Shown here one piece after another: positions 17,701-24,652 of a stretch of 64,000 nucleotides of DNA. Below the pieces are notes generated by a model. That model was not told the origin of the DNA, ran no database searches, and saw only the letters and a list, made by a program, of their open reading frames with translations. Made by a program: the position numbers and the translations under genes. Numbering within the stretch: position 1 is the first letter of the stretch; each line of letters starts with the position of its first letter. Origin of the DNA: Hoskinsella mucinilytica. Its GTDB lineage: Bacteria > Bacillota_I > Bacilli_A > Erysipelotrichales > Erysipelotrichaceae. The DNA is taken from positions 9,562 through 73,561 of the forward strand of contig NZ_JBEQZJ010000020.1 in assembly GCF_045223415.1 (NCBI RefSeq), read 5' to 3'.

Positions 17701-17845
17701 CAGCAAGTTTGATTTGGTATGTATGCCTAATATTTATGAAATACATGAAAAAGATCTTGTCAAAGGAAATTATCTTTACATCGAAGGTGTGATCGATAAA
17801 GAAAATTCCTGCTTGGTCAAGAAGCTTACGAAGATAGAAAGGTAA
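14774..17845 (+). CDS. dnaE: DNA polymerase III alpha subunit DnaE
   Basis: C-family replicative polymerase. In Firmicutes DnaE usually extends RNA primers before PolC takes over. It has an N-terminal PHP domain (about residues 1-200; the first metal motif reads 'HLHVRSCYTLL', with Arg in place of the second His, so proofreading is doubtful). The palm has 'PGRGSAAGSLVAY' at about residue 336 and the catalytic 'PDIDTDFPD' at about 377. Fingers, a helix-hairpin-helix ('LLGIKGIGRAIALPI') and an OB domain follow. At 1023 aa it is shorter than Bacillus DnaE (about 1115). polC is not in the window. Confidence 0.96.
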   Translation: MSVHLHVRSCYTLLKSTLTIEKIIKNTKKHGYTAVALTDFGVFHGAMAFYHACQNEGIKPIFGMELNVTEDGELYNFVALAKNDTGYVSLLKLSTYLNTEEHGTISIEELSSYTKDCVVISGGDSDALEAMLLQEQKDRLIAHLSLCANYFSTFYVAIAKNDAGLLEKKNAFLKGICKQLGIHTTALSRIYYEDESDEESYRTLCAIDQGLSIDDKTLNCSTGRYFRSQEEMKKLYDEDDLETTEEIADLCNVKMQLEKAVLPKFHNKYGISSEVFLRQLCHKGLQKRMNYQSIPKEYVDRLEYELDVIISMKYADYFLIVWDFIRFAKTKDIYIGPGRGSAAGSLVAYCLGITHADPIQYHLLFERFLNPERVSMPDIDTDFPDNRRDEVIEYVTSLYGNTRVAHIITFNTLAAKQVLRDVGRTMDFTVREMDSLCRLVPNRTKITLKAAYEERAAFKQKINSGEKYRKLFRVALRLEGLPRHASLHAAGIILSNEDIDQVCPLIDVDEGVRASQFTMEYLEELGLIKMDFLGLRNLTIIDEIVHHINETQDTKLEIMKIPLDDKKTYDLIRDVDTIGVFQLESEGMKNLIRKIKPTCFEDIVATIALYRPGPMENIPEYLERRSHPEKVDYIHPSLKPILINTYGIMIYQEQVMQVATTMAGFSLGKADNLRKAISKKKGDQLIKLKEEFIQGALKKGYAQALAEHVYDLIMKFANYGFNRSHSVAYGMVAYQLAYLKANYPLYFFMSLLNSVIGSDSKTNEYVFEAKKRSIQILLPSVNDSLLHYRIQHDALRFPLLGIKGIGRAIALPIIEEREQHGPYLDFFDFVARMAKYRVAKKTMETLIYAGALDEFRINRVSMIASLDDAIRYGDLVKIEDQDQILLDFDLVSKPAMTSLKENASLRAEKEKECLGFYLTTHPIEALRNKLDANLRPLVFLKEVRGYVKFICQIEKCKPYRTKNGHMMMFVLVNDETSKFDLVCMPNIYEIHEKDLVKGNYLYIEGVIDKENSCLVKKLTKIER

Positions 17846-17850
17846 TGGAT

Positions 17851-18330
17851 ATGATAAGACATGCGAGAATGGATGATATCGATCAGCTAGTAGAACTGGA
17901 AGCAAGCTGTTTTCCTTTGGCTGAAGCCGCAACAAGAACAGCTCTTGCACAACGTATCCAAATTTTTCCACACAACTTTTTGGTAATGGAACATGAGGGA
18001 CAAATCATTGCGATGATCAATGGATGTGTTTGTGATCAGGAAAGAATGAGTGATGATTTATATGAAAATGCTCAACTACATAAACCTACAGGAAGTTATC
18101 AAGCTGTGTTTGGCTTGGATGTACATCCGGCATATCGTCATCTTGGTTATGCCAAAGATATGATGCAAGCCTTGATCAAACAAAGCATAGAAGATCAAAA
18201 AACAGGTATGTTTCTAACTTGTAAACAACATTTGATCGGTTTTTATGAAAGCTTTGGTTATGTCAATATGGGAATCAGTGCATCTATTCATGGAGGCGTT
18301 ACTTGGTATGATATGTTGTTAACGTTTTAG
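17851..18330 (+). CDS. GNAT family N-acetyltransferase
   Basis: Acetyl-CoA-dependent acetyltransferase of 159 aa. The acetyl-CoA loop is 'LDVHPAYRHLGYAKDMMQAL', and the C-terminal 'LTCKQHLIGFYESFGYVNMG' is the usual GNAT end. The substrate is unknown. ATG at 17851 is preferred over 17845, whose ATG lies directly beside the GAAAGG ribosome site. It follows dnaE with almost no gap and is probably co-transcribed. Confidence 0.82.
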   Translation: MIRHARMDDIDQLVELEASCFPLAEAATRTALAQRIQIFPHNFLVMEHEGQIIAMINGCVCDQERMSDDLYENAQLHKPTGSYQAVFGLDVHPAYRHLGYAKDMMQALIKQSIEDQKTGMFLTCKQHLIGFYESFGYVNMGISASIHGGVTWYDMLLTF

Positions 18331-18363
18331 AAGGTAGAAGTAGTGAAAAAAGCAAATACTTTA

Positions 18364-18392
18364 TTGCTTTCTGTAAAAAAATATGGTATCAT
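18364..18392 (+). promoter_or_regulatory. Promoter of the rplU-prp-rpmA operon
   Basis: TTGCTT (18364-18369), a 17-base spacer, TATCAT (18387-18392) with the extended TGG. Transcription would begin near 18399, giving a leader of about 100 bases. Confidence 0.8.
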
Positions 18393-18398
18393 ACTACG

Positions 18399-18500
18399 TG
18401 TTGTATGTCCGATTGGATTTACAACCGCTCATCATAAGGTTTAAGTATGGTATTCATCACCTTATTTGGCGAGTCTTAAAAACAAGAAGGAGGTGCGATT
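18399..18500 (+). promoter_or_regulatory. Ribosomal protein L21 leader
   Basis: A structured 5' leader before rplU. GTTGTA near 18400 can pair with TACAAC near 18419. A second stem joins ATAAGGT (18434-18440) to ACCTTAT (18459-18465). Firmicutes carry an L21 leader (Rfam family) at this position, thought to mediate autoregulation by L21. Assignment is by position and paired elements; a covariance-model search was not run. Confidence 0.7.
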
Positions 18501-18812
18501 ATGTACGCAATTATCGAAACAGGTGGAAAGCAGATCAAAGTTGAAGAAGGATCTGTAATCTTTGTTGAAAAACTAGATGCCCAAGAAGGGGATACTGTAG
18601 TATTTGACAAAGTAGTAGCTTACTCAAACAGAACAACTCGTGTTGGAACTCCATATGTAAAAGGTGTGAAGGTTAACGCTAAGGTTGAAAAACAGGGAAA
18701 AGCGAAAAAAATCATTGTTTACAAATACAAAGCTAAAAAAGGAAGTTCTCACCGTAAACAGGGTCACCGTCAGCCATATACAAAATTAACTGTTGAATCT
18801 ATCGAGGCTTAA
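18501..18812 (+). CDS. rplU: 50S ribosomal protein L21
   Basis: Binds 23S rRNA in the large subunit. Begins 'MYAIIETGGKQIKVEEG' and contains 'KIIVYKYKAKKGSSHRKQGH', both diagnostic for L21. Its 103 aa are standard. A strong AGGAGGTG ribosome site precedes it. It is the first gene of the classic rplU-prp-rpmA operon and sits behind the L21 leader. Confidence 0.98.
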   Translation: MYAIIETGGKQIKVEEGSVIFVEKLDAQEGDTVVFDKVVAYSNRTTRVGTPYVKGVKVNAKVEKQGKAKKIIVYKYKAKKGSSHRKQGHRQPYTKLTVESIEA

Positions 18813-18817
18813 TTTCT

Positions 18818-19132
18818 ATGGTAAAGGTCACTGTATTGCATCAGCATCAAAAAATTGTTCATATGACGATATGTGGACATGCAGGATATGCCGATAAAGG
18901 GCAAGATCTAGTATGTGCAGGTGTTAGTAGTATAGCGATTGGGATGATGAATGCATTAGACCAGATGGAACCTGATACCTGTGATCTTTCTATGAAAGAC
19001 GCAGATGTTGAAATTCAGGTAAATAAGGTTACAGAGGGAAATCAACTTCTATTAAGAGGGATGATCATTCAACTGCAGACCTTGAAAGAAACTTATAAAA
19101 AATATGTTCAGATAAACGAACAGGAGGTGTAA
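18818..19132 (+). CDS. prp: Ribosomal-processing cysteine protease Prp
   Basis: Cysteine protease that removes the N-terminal extension of L27 in Firmicutes. The catalytic His lies in 'CGHAGYADKG' (residues 19-28) and the catalytic Cys in 'DLVCAGVSSIA'. The 104-aa length is as expected. It sits between rplU and rpmA, its substrate gene, and the cleavage motif is present in that L27. Confidence 0.96.
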   Translation: MVKVTVLHQHQKIVHMTICGHAGYADKGQDLVCAGVSSIAIGMMNALDQMEPDTCDLSMKDADVEIQVNKVTEGNQLLLRGMIIQLQTLKETYKKYVQINEQEV

Positions 19133-19134
19133 TT

Positions 19135-19419
19135 ATGAAGTTTGTATTAGATATTCAGTTATTTGCATCTAAGAAGGGTGTTGGTTCTACTAAGAACGGA
19201 CGTGATTCTGCTGGTAGACGCCTTGGAGCAAAACTAGCTGATGGACAGAAATGTCATGCTGGTTCAATCATTTACCGTCAGCGTGGTACAAAAATTCACC
19301 CAGGTACAAATGTAGGTAAAGGTGGAGATGACACATTGTTTGCGAAAGTAGATGGTGTTGTTAAATTTGAGCGTTTAGGTAAAGACAAGAAAAAAGTGTC
19401 TGTATATCCAGTTGCTTAA
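19135..19419 (+). CDS. rpmA: 50S ribosomal protein L27, with Prp-cleaved N-terminus
   Basis: Large-subunit protein whose N-terminal tail reaches the peptidyl transferase centre. The first residues MKFVLDIQLFA carry the Prp recognition pattern, with cleavage expected after Ala11, exposing 'SKKGVGSTKNGRDS'. Without processing the tail would block the active site. 94 aa. AGGAGGTG precedes the ATG, and a terminator follows. Confidence 0.98.
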   Translation: MKFVLDIQLFASKKGVGSTKNGRDSAGRRLGAKLADGQKCHAGSIIYRQRGTKIHPGTNVGKGGDDTLFAKVDGVVKFERLGKDKKKVSVYPVA

Positions 19420-19425
19420 TGATAG

Positions 19426-19453
19426 AAATCCCCGTTTGGGGATTTTATTTTTG
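19426..19453 (+). terminator. Terminator after rpmA
   Basis: AAATCCCC (19426-19433), loop GTTT, GGGGATTT (19438-19445), then a T-rich tail. Confidence 0.88.
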
Positions 19454-19486
19454 AACAGAATATATCATAGTAAGGAGGTGTCGTGA

Positions 19487-20776
19487 ATGTTTGTAGATAG
19501 AGTCAAGGTGCATATAAAAGCAGGAAAAGGCGGAGACGGTATCGTTGCTTTTCGAAGAGAGAAATATGTTGCTTATGGTGGACCAAGCGGTGGAGACGGC
19601 GGTGCAGGCGGTGATATCGTGTTTATGGTTGATGAAGGCAAGACAACGTTATTGGATTTACGCTATAATAGAAAAATGGCCGCAGAAAATGGTGGTAATG
19701 GAAAAACCAAAAAGATGCATGGCGCAGATGGTGGTGACTGCATCATTAAGGTTCCTTTGGGGACTTTGGTGAAAGACGCCAAAAGTGGTAGGATCATTGC
19801 GGATCTAACACGAAAAGGTCAAAAGGAAATCATTGCGAAAGGTGGCAAAGGCGGTCGAGGAAATTTTCACTTTAAATCAAGTAAAAATACTGCGCCACAA
19901 TATAGTGAACTTGGTGAACCTGGTCAAGAACTGGATGTTCAAGTTGAACTGAAAGTATTGGCTGATGTTGGCTTGGTTGGTTTTCCTTCTGTAGGTAAGT
20001 CAACATTGTTGAGTGTTGTATCCAAAGCAAAACCGGAAATTGCAGATTACCATTTTACCACGATCGCACCAAATCTTGGTATGGTTCAGGTTCCGGACGG
20101 AAGAAGTTTTGTTATGGCAGATCTTCCCGGTTTGATTGAAGGTGCCAGTGAAGGGAAAGGTTTAGGACATCAGTTTTTAAGACATATTGAACGTTGTCGA
20201 GTGATCATCCATGTCGTTGATATGGGGGCCAACGATGGAAGAGATCCGTTAGAGGATTATCGTATCATCAATGAAGAACTTAGCAATTATGAATATCGTT
20301 TGATGGAACGACCTCAAGTTGTGTTAGCAAACAAGATGGATTTGGATCATGCACAGGAAAATCTGAAGCGCTTTAAAGAAGCTTATCCTGATGTTGAAGT
20401 ATTTGAAACCACGACCATCATTGCGGAAGGACTAGAACCTGTGCTATATCGTGCAGCTGATCTGTTGGAAACAACACCACAATTTCCTTTGTTTAATGAT
20501 GAAGAAGTGGATGCGGAAGCTGAAGGTGTCTTATATAAATTCGAACCAGAACAACCTTCCTTTGAGGTTCATAATCTAGGAAACGGTCAATGGGAGCTAA
20601 CTGGTGAGGAATTAGAAAAAGCATTTAAGATGAGTAAACTTGATAATGAAGAAGATATCATGCGATTCGCAAGAAAAATGCGTAAGATGGGTATCGATGA
20701 AGCATTACGTCAAGCAGGATGTCAAGATGGAGATAGTGTTGCCATTTGTGATATTGAATTTGAATTCGTAGAATAA
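19487..20776 (+). CDS. obgE: GTPase ObgE/CgtA
   Basis: Essential GTPase in late 50S assembly and stress signalling. The Gly-rich Obg domain (about residues 1-158; 'AGKGGDGIVAFRREKYVAYG') is followed by the G domain with 'GFPSVGKSTLL', 'DLPGLIEGASEGKGLG' and 'NKMD', and by a C-terminal OCT domain (about residues 345-429) ending 'DGDSVAICDIEFEFVE'. A GGAGGTG ribosome site is present. Placement after rpmA matches many Firmicutes, but a terminator separates them. Confidence 0.97.
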   Translation: MFVDRVKVHIKAGKGGDGIVAFRREKYVAYGGPSGGDGGAGGDIVFMVDEGKTTLLDLRYNRKMAAENGGNGKTKKMHGADGGDCIIKVPLGTLVKDAKSGRIIADLTRKGQKEIIAKGGKGGRGNFHFKSSKNTAPQYSELGEPGQELDVQVELKVLADVGLVGFPSVGKSTLLSVVSKAKPEIADYHFTTIAPNLGMVQVPDGRSFVMADLPGLIEGASEGKGLGHQFLRHIERCRVIIHVVDMGANDGRDPLEDYRIINEELSNYEYRLMERPQVVLANKMDLDHAQENLKRFKEAYPDVEVFETTTIIAEGLEPVLYRAADLLETTPQFPLFNDEEVDAEAEGVLYKFEPEQPSFEVHNLGNGQWELTGEELEKAFKMSKLDNEEDIMRFARKMRKMGIDEALRQAGCQDGDSVAICDIEFEFVE

Positions 20777-20797
20777 AGCCCAAATCGGGCTTTTTTT
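20775..20797 (+). terminator. Terminator after obgE
   Basis: AAAGCCC / GGGCTTT with a 5-base loop and T7, overlapping the obgE stop codon. Confidence 0.88.
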
Positions 20798-20876
20798 ATA
20801 TCATGTATCAAAATCAATTTACTGGTATTTCTTCATCAAATCCGTTATGATTATAGTAACAATGGAGGTAGATAGA

Positions 20877-21629
20877 ATGAAGATGGTATCATGGAATGTC
20901 AACGGAATACGTGCATGTATGCAAAAAGGATTTATGGACTTTTTTCATGAGGTAGATGCAGATATTTTTTGTTTACAAGAAACCAAAATGCAACCGGGGC
21001 AACTTGAAATAGAAACACCCGGTTATATGCAATATATGAACAGTGCTGAGAAAAAAGGATATAGTGGAACGATGGTTTTTACCAAAAAAGAGCCATTACA
21101 AGTAACCTATGGTATCGGAATAGAAGAGCATGATCATGAAGGACGTGTCATTACCTGTGAATATGAGAATTTCTATCTTGTGACAGTTTATACACCGAAT
21201 TCTAAAGATGGCTTATTAAGATTAGATTATCGTATGATTTGGGAAGATGATTTTAAAGCTTATTTACATAAGCTCAATGAAAAAAAGCCAGTGATCGTTT
21301 GTGGTGATATGAATGTCGCTAAGGAAGAAATCGACTTAAAAAATCCCAAAACAAATCGTAAAAATGCAGGTTTTAGCGATGAAGAAAGAGATAAGATGAG
21401 AGCGTTGTTAGCGAGTGGATTTACTGATAGCTATCGATATTTATATCCGGATCGTGTGGAGTATTCTTGGTGGAGCTATCGTTTTAAAGCAAGAGAGAAA
21501 AATGCAGGTTGGAGAATCGATTATTTCCTTGTCAGCGATGATAGCAAAGAGAACATTCTAGAGGCAAAAATTCATACTGATGTATTCGGAAGTGATCATT
21601 GTCCTGTATCACTTGAAATCAATATCTAA
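20877..21629 (+). CDS. xth: Exodeoxyribonuclease III / AP endonuclease
   Basis: Repair nuclease that cuts beside abasic sites and degrades 3' ends. Motifs of the EEP fold: 'SWNVNGIRACMQKGF', 'CLQETKM' with the metal Glu, 'GDMNVAKEEIDLKNP', 'RIDYFLVS' and 'SDHCPVSLEI'. ATG at 20877 is chosen because GGAGG (20864-20868) is well placed for it and the protein then starts 'MKMVSWNVNG' as in the family. The extra N-terminal codons from 20847 are not expected. 250 aa. Confidence 0.94.
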   Translation: MKMVSWNVNGIRACMQKGFMDFFHEVDADIFCLQETKMQPGQLEIETPGYMQYMNSAEKKGYSGTMVFTKKEPLQVTYGIGIEEHDHEGRVITCEYENFYLVTVYTPNSKDGLLRLDYRMIWEDDFKAYLHKLNEKKPVIVCGDMNVAKEEIDLKNPKTNRKNAGFSDEERDKMRALLASGFTDSYRYLYPDRVEYSWWSYRFKAREKNAGWRIDYFLVSDDSKENILEAKIHTDVFGSDHCPVSLEINI

Positions 21630-21678
21630 GGGTAACCTTTATCTTTTGAAAAAAATGGTAGTGTTTTCTTACATTTTA

Positions 21679-21687
21679 TGATAAAAT
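21679..21687 (+). promoter_or_regulatory. Extended -10 promoter of the purine/molybdenum operon
   Basis: TGA then TAAAAT (21682-21687), immediately upstream of the riboswitch aptamer. The transcript would start near 21693, at or just inside the 5' strand of P1. An exact start site needs mapping. Confidence 0.5.
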
Positions 21688-21689
21688 TT

Positions 21690-21769
21690 CGTTGTTTCGT
21701 ATAAATTCACTGACAGGGAGTGAATTGTTTCTACCCTTGAACCAATGTTTCGAGGACTATGAATCAACG
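21690..21769 (+). promoter_or_regulatory. Purine riboswitch aptamer, guanine class
   Basis: A three-way junction is visible. P1 pairs 21690-21699 with 21760-21769 (one U-U mismatch). P2 pairs ATTCACT with AGTGAAT around loop GACAGGG. The J2/3 core is GTTTCTACC. P3 pairs CTTGAA with TTCGAG around loop CCAATGT. The 3' junction reads GACTATGA: the pyrimidine equivalent to position 74 is C, which means guanine, hypoxanthine or xanthine rather than adenine. Loop L2 ends in GG and L3 begins with CC, as needed for the kissing contact. It precedes a purine permease. The loop sequences depart from consensus (see findings). Confidence 0.88.
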
Positions 21770-21782
21770 TTTTTTTATTGTT

Positions 21783-21814
21783 CGTTGATTCTCGTAGAAA
21801 TACGAGAATTTTTT
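21783..21814 (+). terminator. Riboswitch expression platform: terminator with competing antiterminator
   Basis: The terminator is ATTCTCGTA (21788-21796), loop GAAA, TACGAGAAT (21801-21809) and a T6 tail. CGTTGATTC (21783-21791) can instead pair with the 3' strand of P1 (GAATCAACG, 21761-21769) and shares ATTC with the terminator arm. Ligand binding stabilises P1 and leaves the terminator free to form, so this should be an OFF switch: the operon is expressed when the purine ligand is scarce. Confidence 0.82.
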
Positions 21815-21834
21815 CATGAAAGATAGGAGAAAGT

Positions 21835-23148
21835 ATGGAAGAAAAAAAGAAAGATAGCATCTATGAATTAGATGGAAAGGTTCCTTTAAAGAAAGCATTG
21901 CCATTAGGTATTCAACATATCCTAGCGATGTTTTTGGGTAATGTATCACCATTGATCATTATTTGCGGTATGTTGGAAATGAGTGGTGCATTAAAGATGA
22001 CATTGATTCAAAATGCAATGTTTGTAGCAGGGGTAGCTACCTTATTTCAATTATATCCATTTTGGAAAATCGGTAGTGGACTTCCTATTGTTATGGGTAC
22101 AAGCTCAGGCTTTATCGGTACGGCAAAGGCAATCGGTGCTGCATTTGGATATGGCTCATTGATGGGGGCAAGCATCATAGGCGGTCTTTTTGAAATGGTG
22201 ATGGGTTATTTCATCAAACCACTTCGTAAATTATTTCCACCGATCGTAACAAGTTTGGTCATTGTATCCATTGGATTATCTTTGTTGCCGGTTGGTATCA
22301 ATTATTTTGGTGGTGGTAACGGTGCAGCGGATTTTGGTAGCATCCAACATCTTATGGTTGGTACGTTTGTCATCATCGTGATCTTGATCGCAAAACAATT
22401 TAAAGGCTTTGTGAATAATGCATCTATTTTGATTGGTATCTTGGCAGGATATATACTTGCGATTGTTTTAGGAATGGTAGACTTTACACAGGTCAAAGAA
22501 GCGGCTTGGATTGCTATTCCAAGTTTTATGCCGGTAGCCCTTGAATTTCATCCTCAGGCAATCATTGCAATGGGTATCATGTTCATTGCCACAACTGTAG
22601 AAACCATCGGAGATACAAGTGGGGTAGCCAATGGTGGTCTTGGAAGAGAAGCAACCAATGAAGAATTACAAGGTAGCGTTATGGCAGATGGTTTGGGTAG
22701 TGTGATCGGTGCATTGTTTGGTGTATTGCCAAATACATCTTTTTCTCAAAATGTCGGTTTGGTCGCAGTGACTAAGGTCGTGAATCGTTTTGTTATCATG
22801 ACAGGTGCTGTTTTCTTGATCTTATGTGGCTTTTGTCCAAAGTTAAGCGCATTATTTTCTGTTATGCCTCAATCTGTATTAGGTGGTGCTGCAGTCATTA
22901 TGTTTGCGATGATTTTGGTGAGTGGTATTCAATCTTTAGCAAGATGCAACTTGAATGAACGTAATGGTTTGATCATTGCACTTGCGATTGGCTTAGGTGT
23001 CGGTATTGGAAATGTACCAGCTGTTTTAGATCAGCTTCCTACTTGGGTAGGCAATATCTTTGCGCAAAATGGGATCATCATGACCTTTGTGATCGCTACG
23101 GTATTGAATTTGATCTTGCCTAAGGATAAAGAAGAACGTGAAGAATAA
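21835..23148 (+). CDS. Purine (xanthine/uric acid-type) permease, NCS2 family
   Basis: Proton-coupled nucleobase importer in the cytoplasmic membrane. 437 aa with about 14 membrane segments. NCS2 motifs: 'GIQHILAMFLGNVSPL' near the start, the substrate segment 'ATTVETIGDTSGVANGGLG', and 'GVLPNTSFSQNVGLVAVTKV' in the second half. The Glu in 'ATTVETIGDT' and 'NTSFSQNVG' resemble xanthine/urate carriers (PbuX/PucK) rather than uracil carriers. It is the first gene behind the guanine-class riboswitch and heads a run ending in a molybdenum hydroxylase, so a purine that the enzyme oxidises is the expected cargo. Confidence 0.9.
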   Translation: MEEKKKDSIYELDGKVPLKKALPLGIQHILAMFLGNVSPLIIICGMLEMSGALKMTLIQNAMFVAGVATLFQLYPFWKIGSGLPIVMGTSSGFIGTAKAIGAAFGYGSLMGASIIGGLFEMVMGYFIKPLRKLFPPIVTSLVIVSIGLSLLPVGINYFGGGNGAADFGSIQHLMVGTFVIIVILIAKQFKGFVNNASILIGILAGYILAIVLGMVDFTQVKEAAWIAIPSFMPVALEFHPQAIIAMGIMFIATTVETIGDTSGVANGGLGREATNEELQGSVMADGLGSVIGALFGVLPNTSFSQNVGLVAVTKVVNRFVIMTGAVFLILCGFCPKLSALFSVMPQSVLGGAAVIMFAMILVSGIQSLARCNLNERNGLIIALAIGLGVGIGNVPAVLDQLPTWVGNIFAQNGIIMTFVIATVLNLILPKDKEEREE

Positions 23149-23656
23149 AAAGATTTTTTTGACTGGAGATAAAGGGGTAGGGAAATCTACTTGTATCAAT
23201 GAAATCATCAAGGAGTGTCAGTTAAGCACATGTGGCTTTCAGACACTTCCTTTTTATGAGCATGGTATCAGAACGGGATTCTATTTACATGCGTTGTTAC
23301 CAATAGAGGAAAACGATCAACGCTTTTCCATTCAACATGACGGTTGGAATGAAACCATACCAGGAGTGTTCGATGACTTTGGTGTTACTGTTCTCAAACG
23401 CAGTATGCAACAAAAGGATCATGTACTCATCATGGATGAAATTGGTAGATTAGAGAAAAAAGAAACCTTGTTTATCGATACCTTGTTTCAAAGTTTAGAA
23501 GAATGTAAGAATATACTTGGTGTTTTAAAGAAATGTGAGATACAATATATACAGGATATCAAACAAAGAGAAGATATCATCTTGTTTGATTTTGATGAGA
23601 TGAATTATGATGCAATCAAAACATCAATCATAACGTTATGGAAGGAGAGCATATGA
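23138..23656 (+). CDS. Nucleoside-triphosphatase, THEP1-like P-loop NTPase
   Basis: 172-aa P-loop protein: Walker A 'LTGDKGVGKST' near residues 7-17 and Walker B-like 'HVLIMDEIGRLEKKE', the THEP1 pattern. THEP1 proteins hydrolyse NTPs in vitro and their cellular role is unsettled. It starts with GTG and overlaps the permease stop by 11 bases, and the next gene starts within its last codons, so it is locked into the operon. A role in metal or cofactor handling, by analogy with MobB-like P-loop proteins, is inference. Confidence 0.72.
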   Translation: MKNKKIFLTGDKGVGKSTCINEIIKECQLSTCGFQTLPFYEHGIRTGFYLHALLPIEENDQRFSIQHDGWNETIPGVFDDFGVTVLKRSMQQKDHVLIMDEIGRLEKKETLFIDTLFQSLEECKNILGVLKKCEIQYIQDIKQREDIILFDFDEMNYDAIKTSIITLWKESI

Positions 23657-24651
23657 AACATAAATTAAAAGGATTAATGGTATTGATCTTATGTTTATTC
23701 ATTAGTGGTTGCACGATGGAAAAAGAGGTCAAAGATGAAACAATCACAATAACAGATCAAGCAGGAAGAGTAGTGACGTTAGATCAACCTGTGGAAAAAA
23801 TCGTAAGTGGATATTATATTGCTACTACAACACTGATTGGATTAGGTCAAACGGACAAAATTGTCGGTGTAGAAATGAAAGCAGATACCAGAGCAATCTA
23901 TCAAAAGGCAGCTCCTGAACTATTAGAGTTACCGGCTATGGGCAATAAAAAGTCATTTAATGTAGAAGAATGTGCAAAGGCACATCCTGATGTTGTGTTT
24001 TTACCTGTTAGTTTAAAAAGCTATGTCGATAAATTAGAAGATCTTGATATGAAGGTGATTTTGTTAGACCCTGAAACAATGCAGGATTTCAATGAAGCGG
24101 TGGATATCATTGCGAATGTTTGTGGTGCACAAGAACGTGCTCAAACATATAAAGATTTTCAACAAAGACTTCAGACAACCTATGTAAGAAGTCAAAAAGA
24201 TGAAAAGGAAACCATCTATTTTGCAGGAAGCGATATCTTACAGGCTAGCGGAGAACACATGTTTCAAGGAGAACTCATTAAGAATGCAGGTGCGAATAAT
24301 GCAATCACAGATACCACAAGTACTTCTTGGTTCAATATCAACAAAGAAGAATTATTAAAAGCAGATCCATCTTATATCTTGATCGAACAAGCGGGTGCAG
24401 ATATAGAAGCTGTAAAAAAGGATGCGTCTTTACAAGCATTACAGGCGATAAATCGTAACCATATATATGAGTTTCCAAGTGCTTTAGAAACGTGGGATAC
24501 GCCTAACTTATCTTATTGTCTGGGAGAGCTTTGGTTAAAGTCGATCTTAGAGCCAGAAAGTATTTCTATGGATCAGGTGTTAAAAGAAGCACAGCAATTT
24601 TATCAAGAGTTTTATGGAATTGAGGTAACTGCTGAGGACCTTGGCATTTAG
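23653..24651 (+). CDS. ABC transporter substrate-binding lipoprotein, FecB/MolA type
   Basis: Surface lipoprotein of a type II (BtuCD/FecBCD-like) importer. A signal peptide ends in the lipobox 'FISGC' with the lipidated Cys about residue 20. The mature protein is a two-lobed class III binding protein joined by a long helix ('ITDQAGRVVTLDQPVEKIV', 'EECAKAHPDVVFLP', 'YILIEQAG'). ATG at 23653 is chosen because AAGGAG is 5 bases upstream and the signal peptide then starts 'MKHKLKG'. The family includes iron-siderophore, haem, cobalamin and MolA molybdate/tungstate binders. Context with a molybdenum enzyme favours the last, but the sequence alone does not decide. Confidence 0.85.
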   Translation: MKHKLKGLMVLILCLFISGCTMEKEVKDETITITDQAGRVVTLDQPVEKIVSGYYIATTTLIGLGQTDKIVGVEMKADTRAIYQKAAPELLELPAMGNKKSFNVEECAKAHPDVVFLPVSLKSYVDKLEDLDMKVILLDPETMQDFNEAVDIIANVCGAQERAQTYKDFQQRLQTTYVRSQKDEKETIYFAGSDILQASGEHMFQGELIKNAGANNAITDTTSTSWFNINKEELLKADPSYILIEQAGADIEAVKKDASLQALQAINRNHIYEFPSALETWDTPNLSYCLGELWLKSILEPESISMDQVLKEAQQFYQEFYGIEVTAEDLGI

Positions 24652-24652
24652 T

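Noticed and set aside
21690..21769. Adenine riboswitch
   Set aside because: The specificity pyrimidine in the J3/1 strand is C (GACTATG), not U (GATTATG), so guanine-class is the better call.
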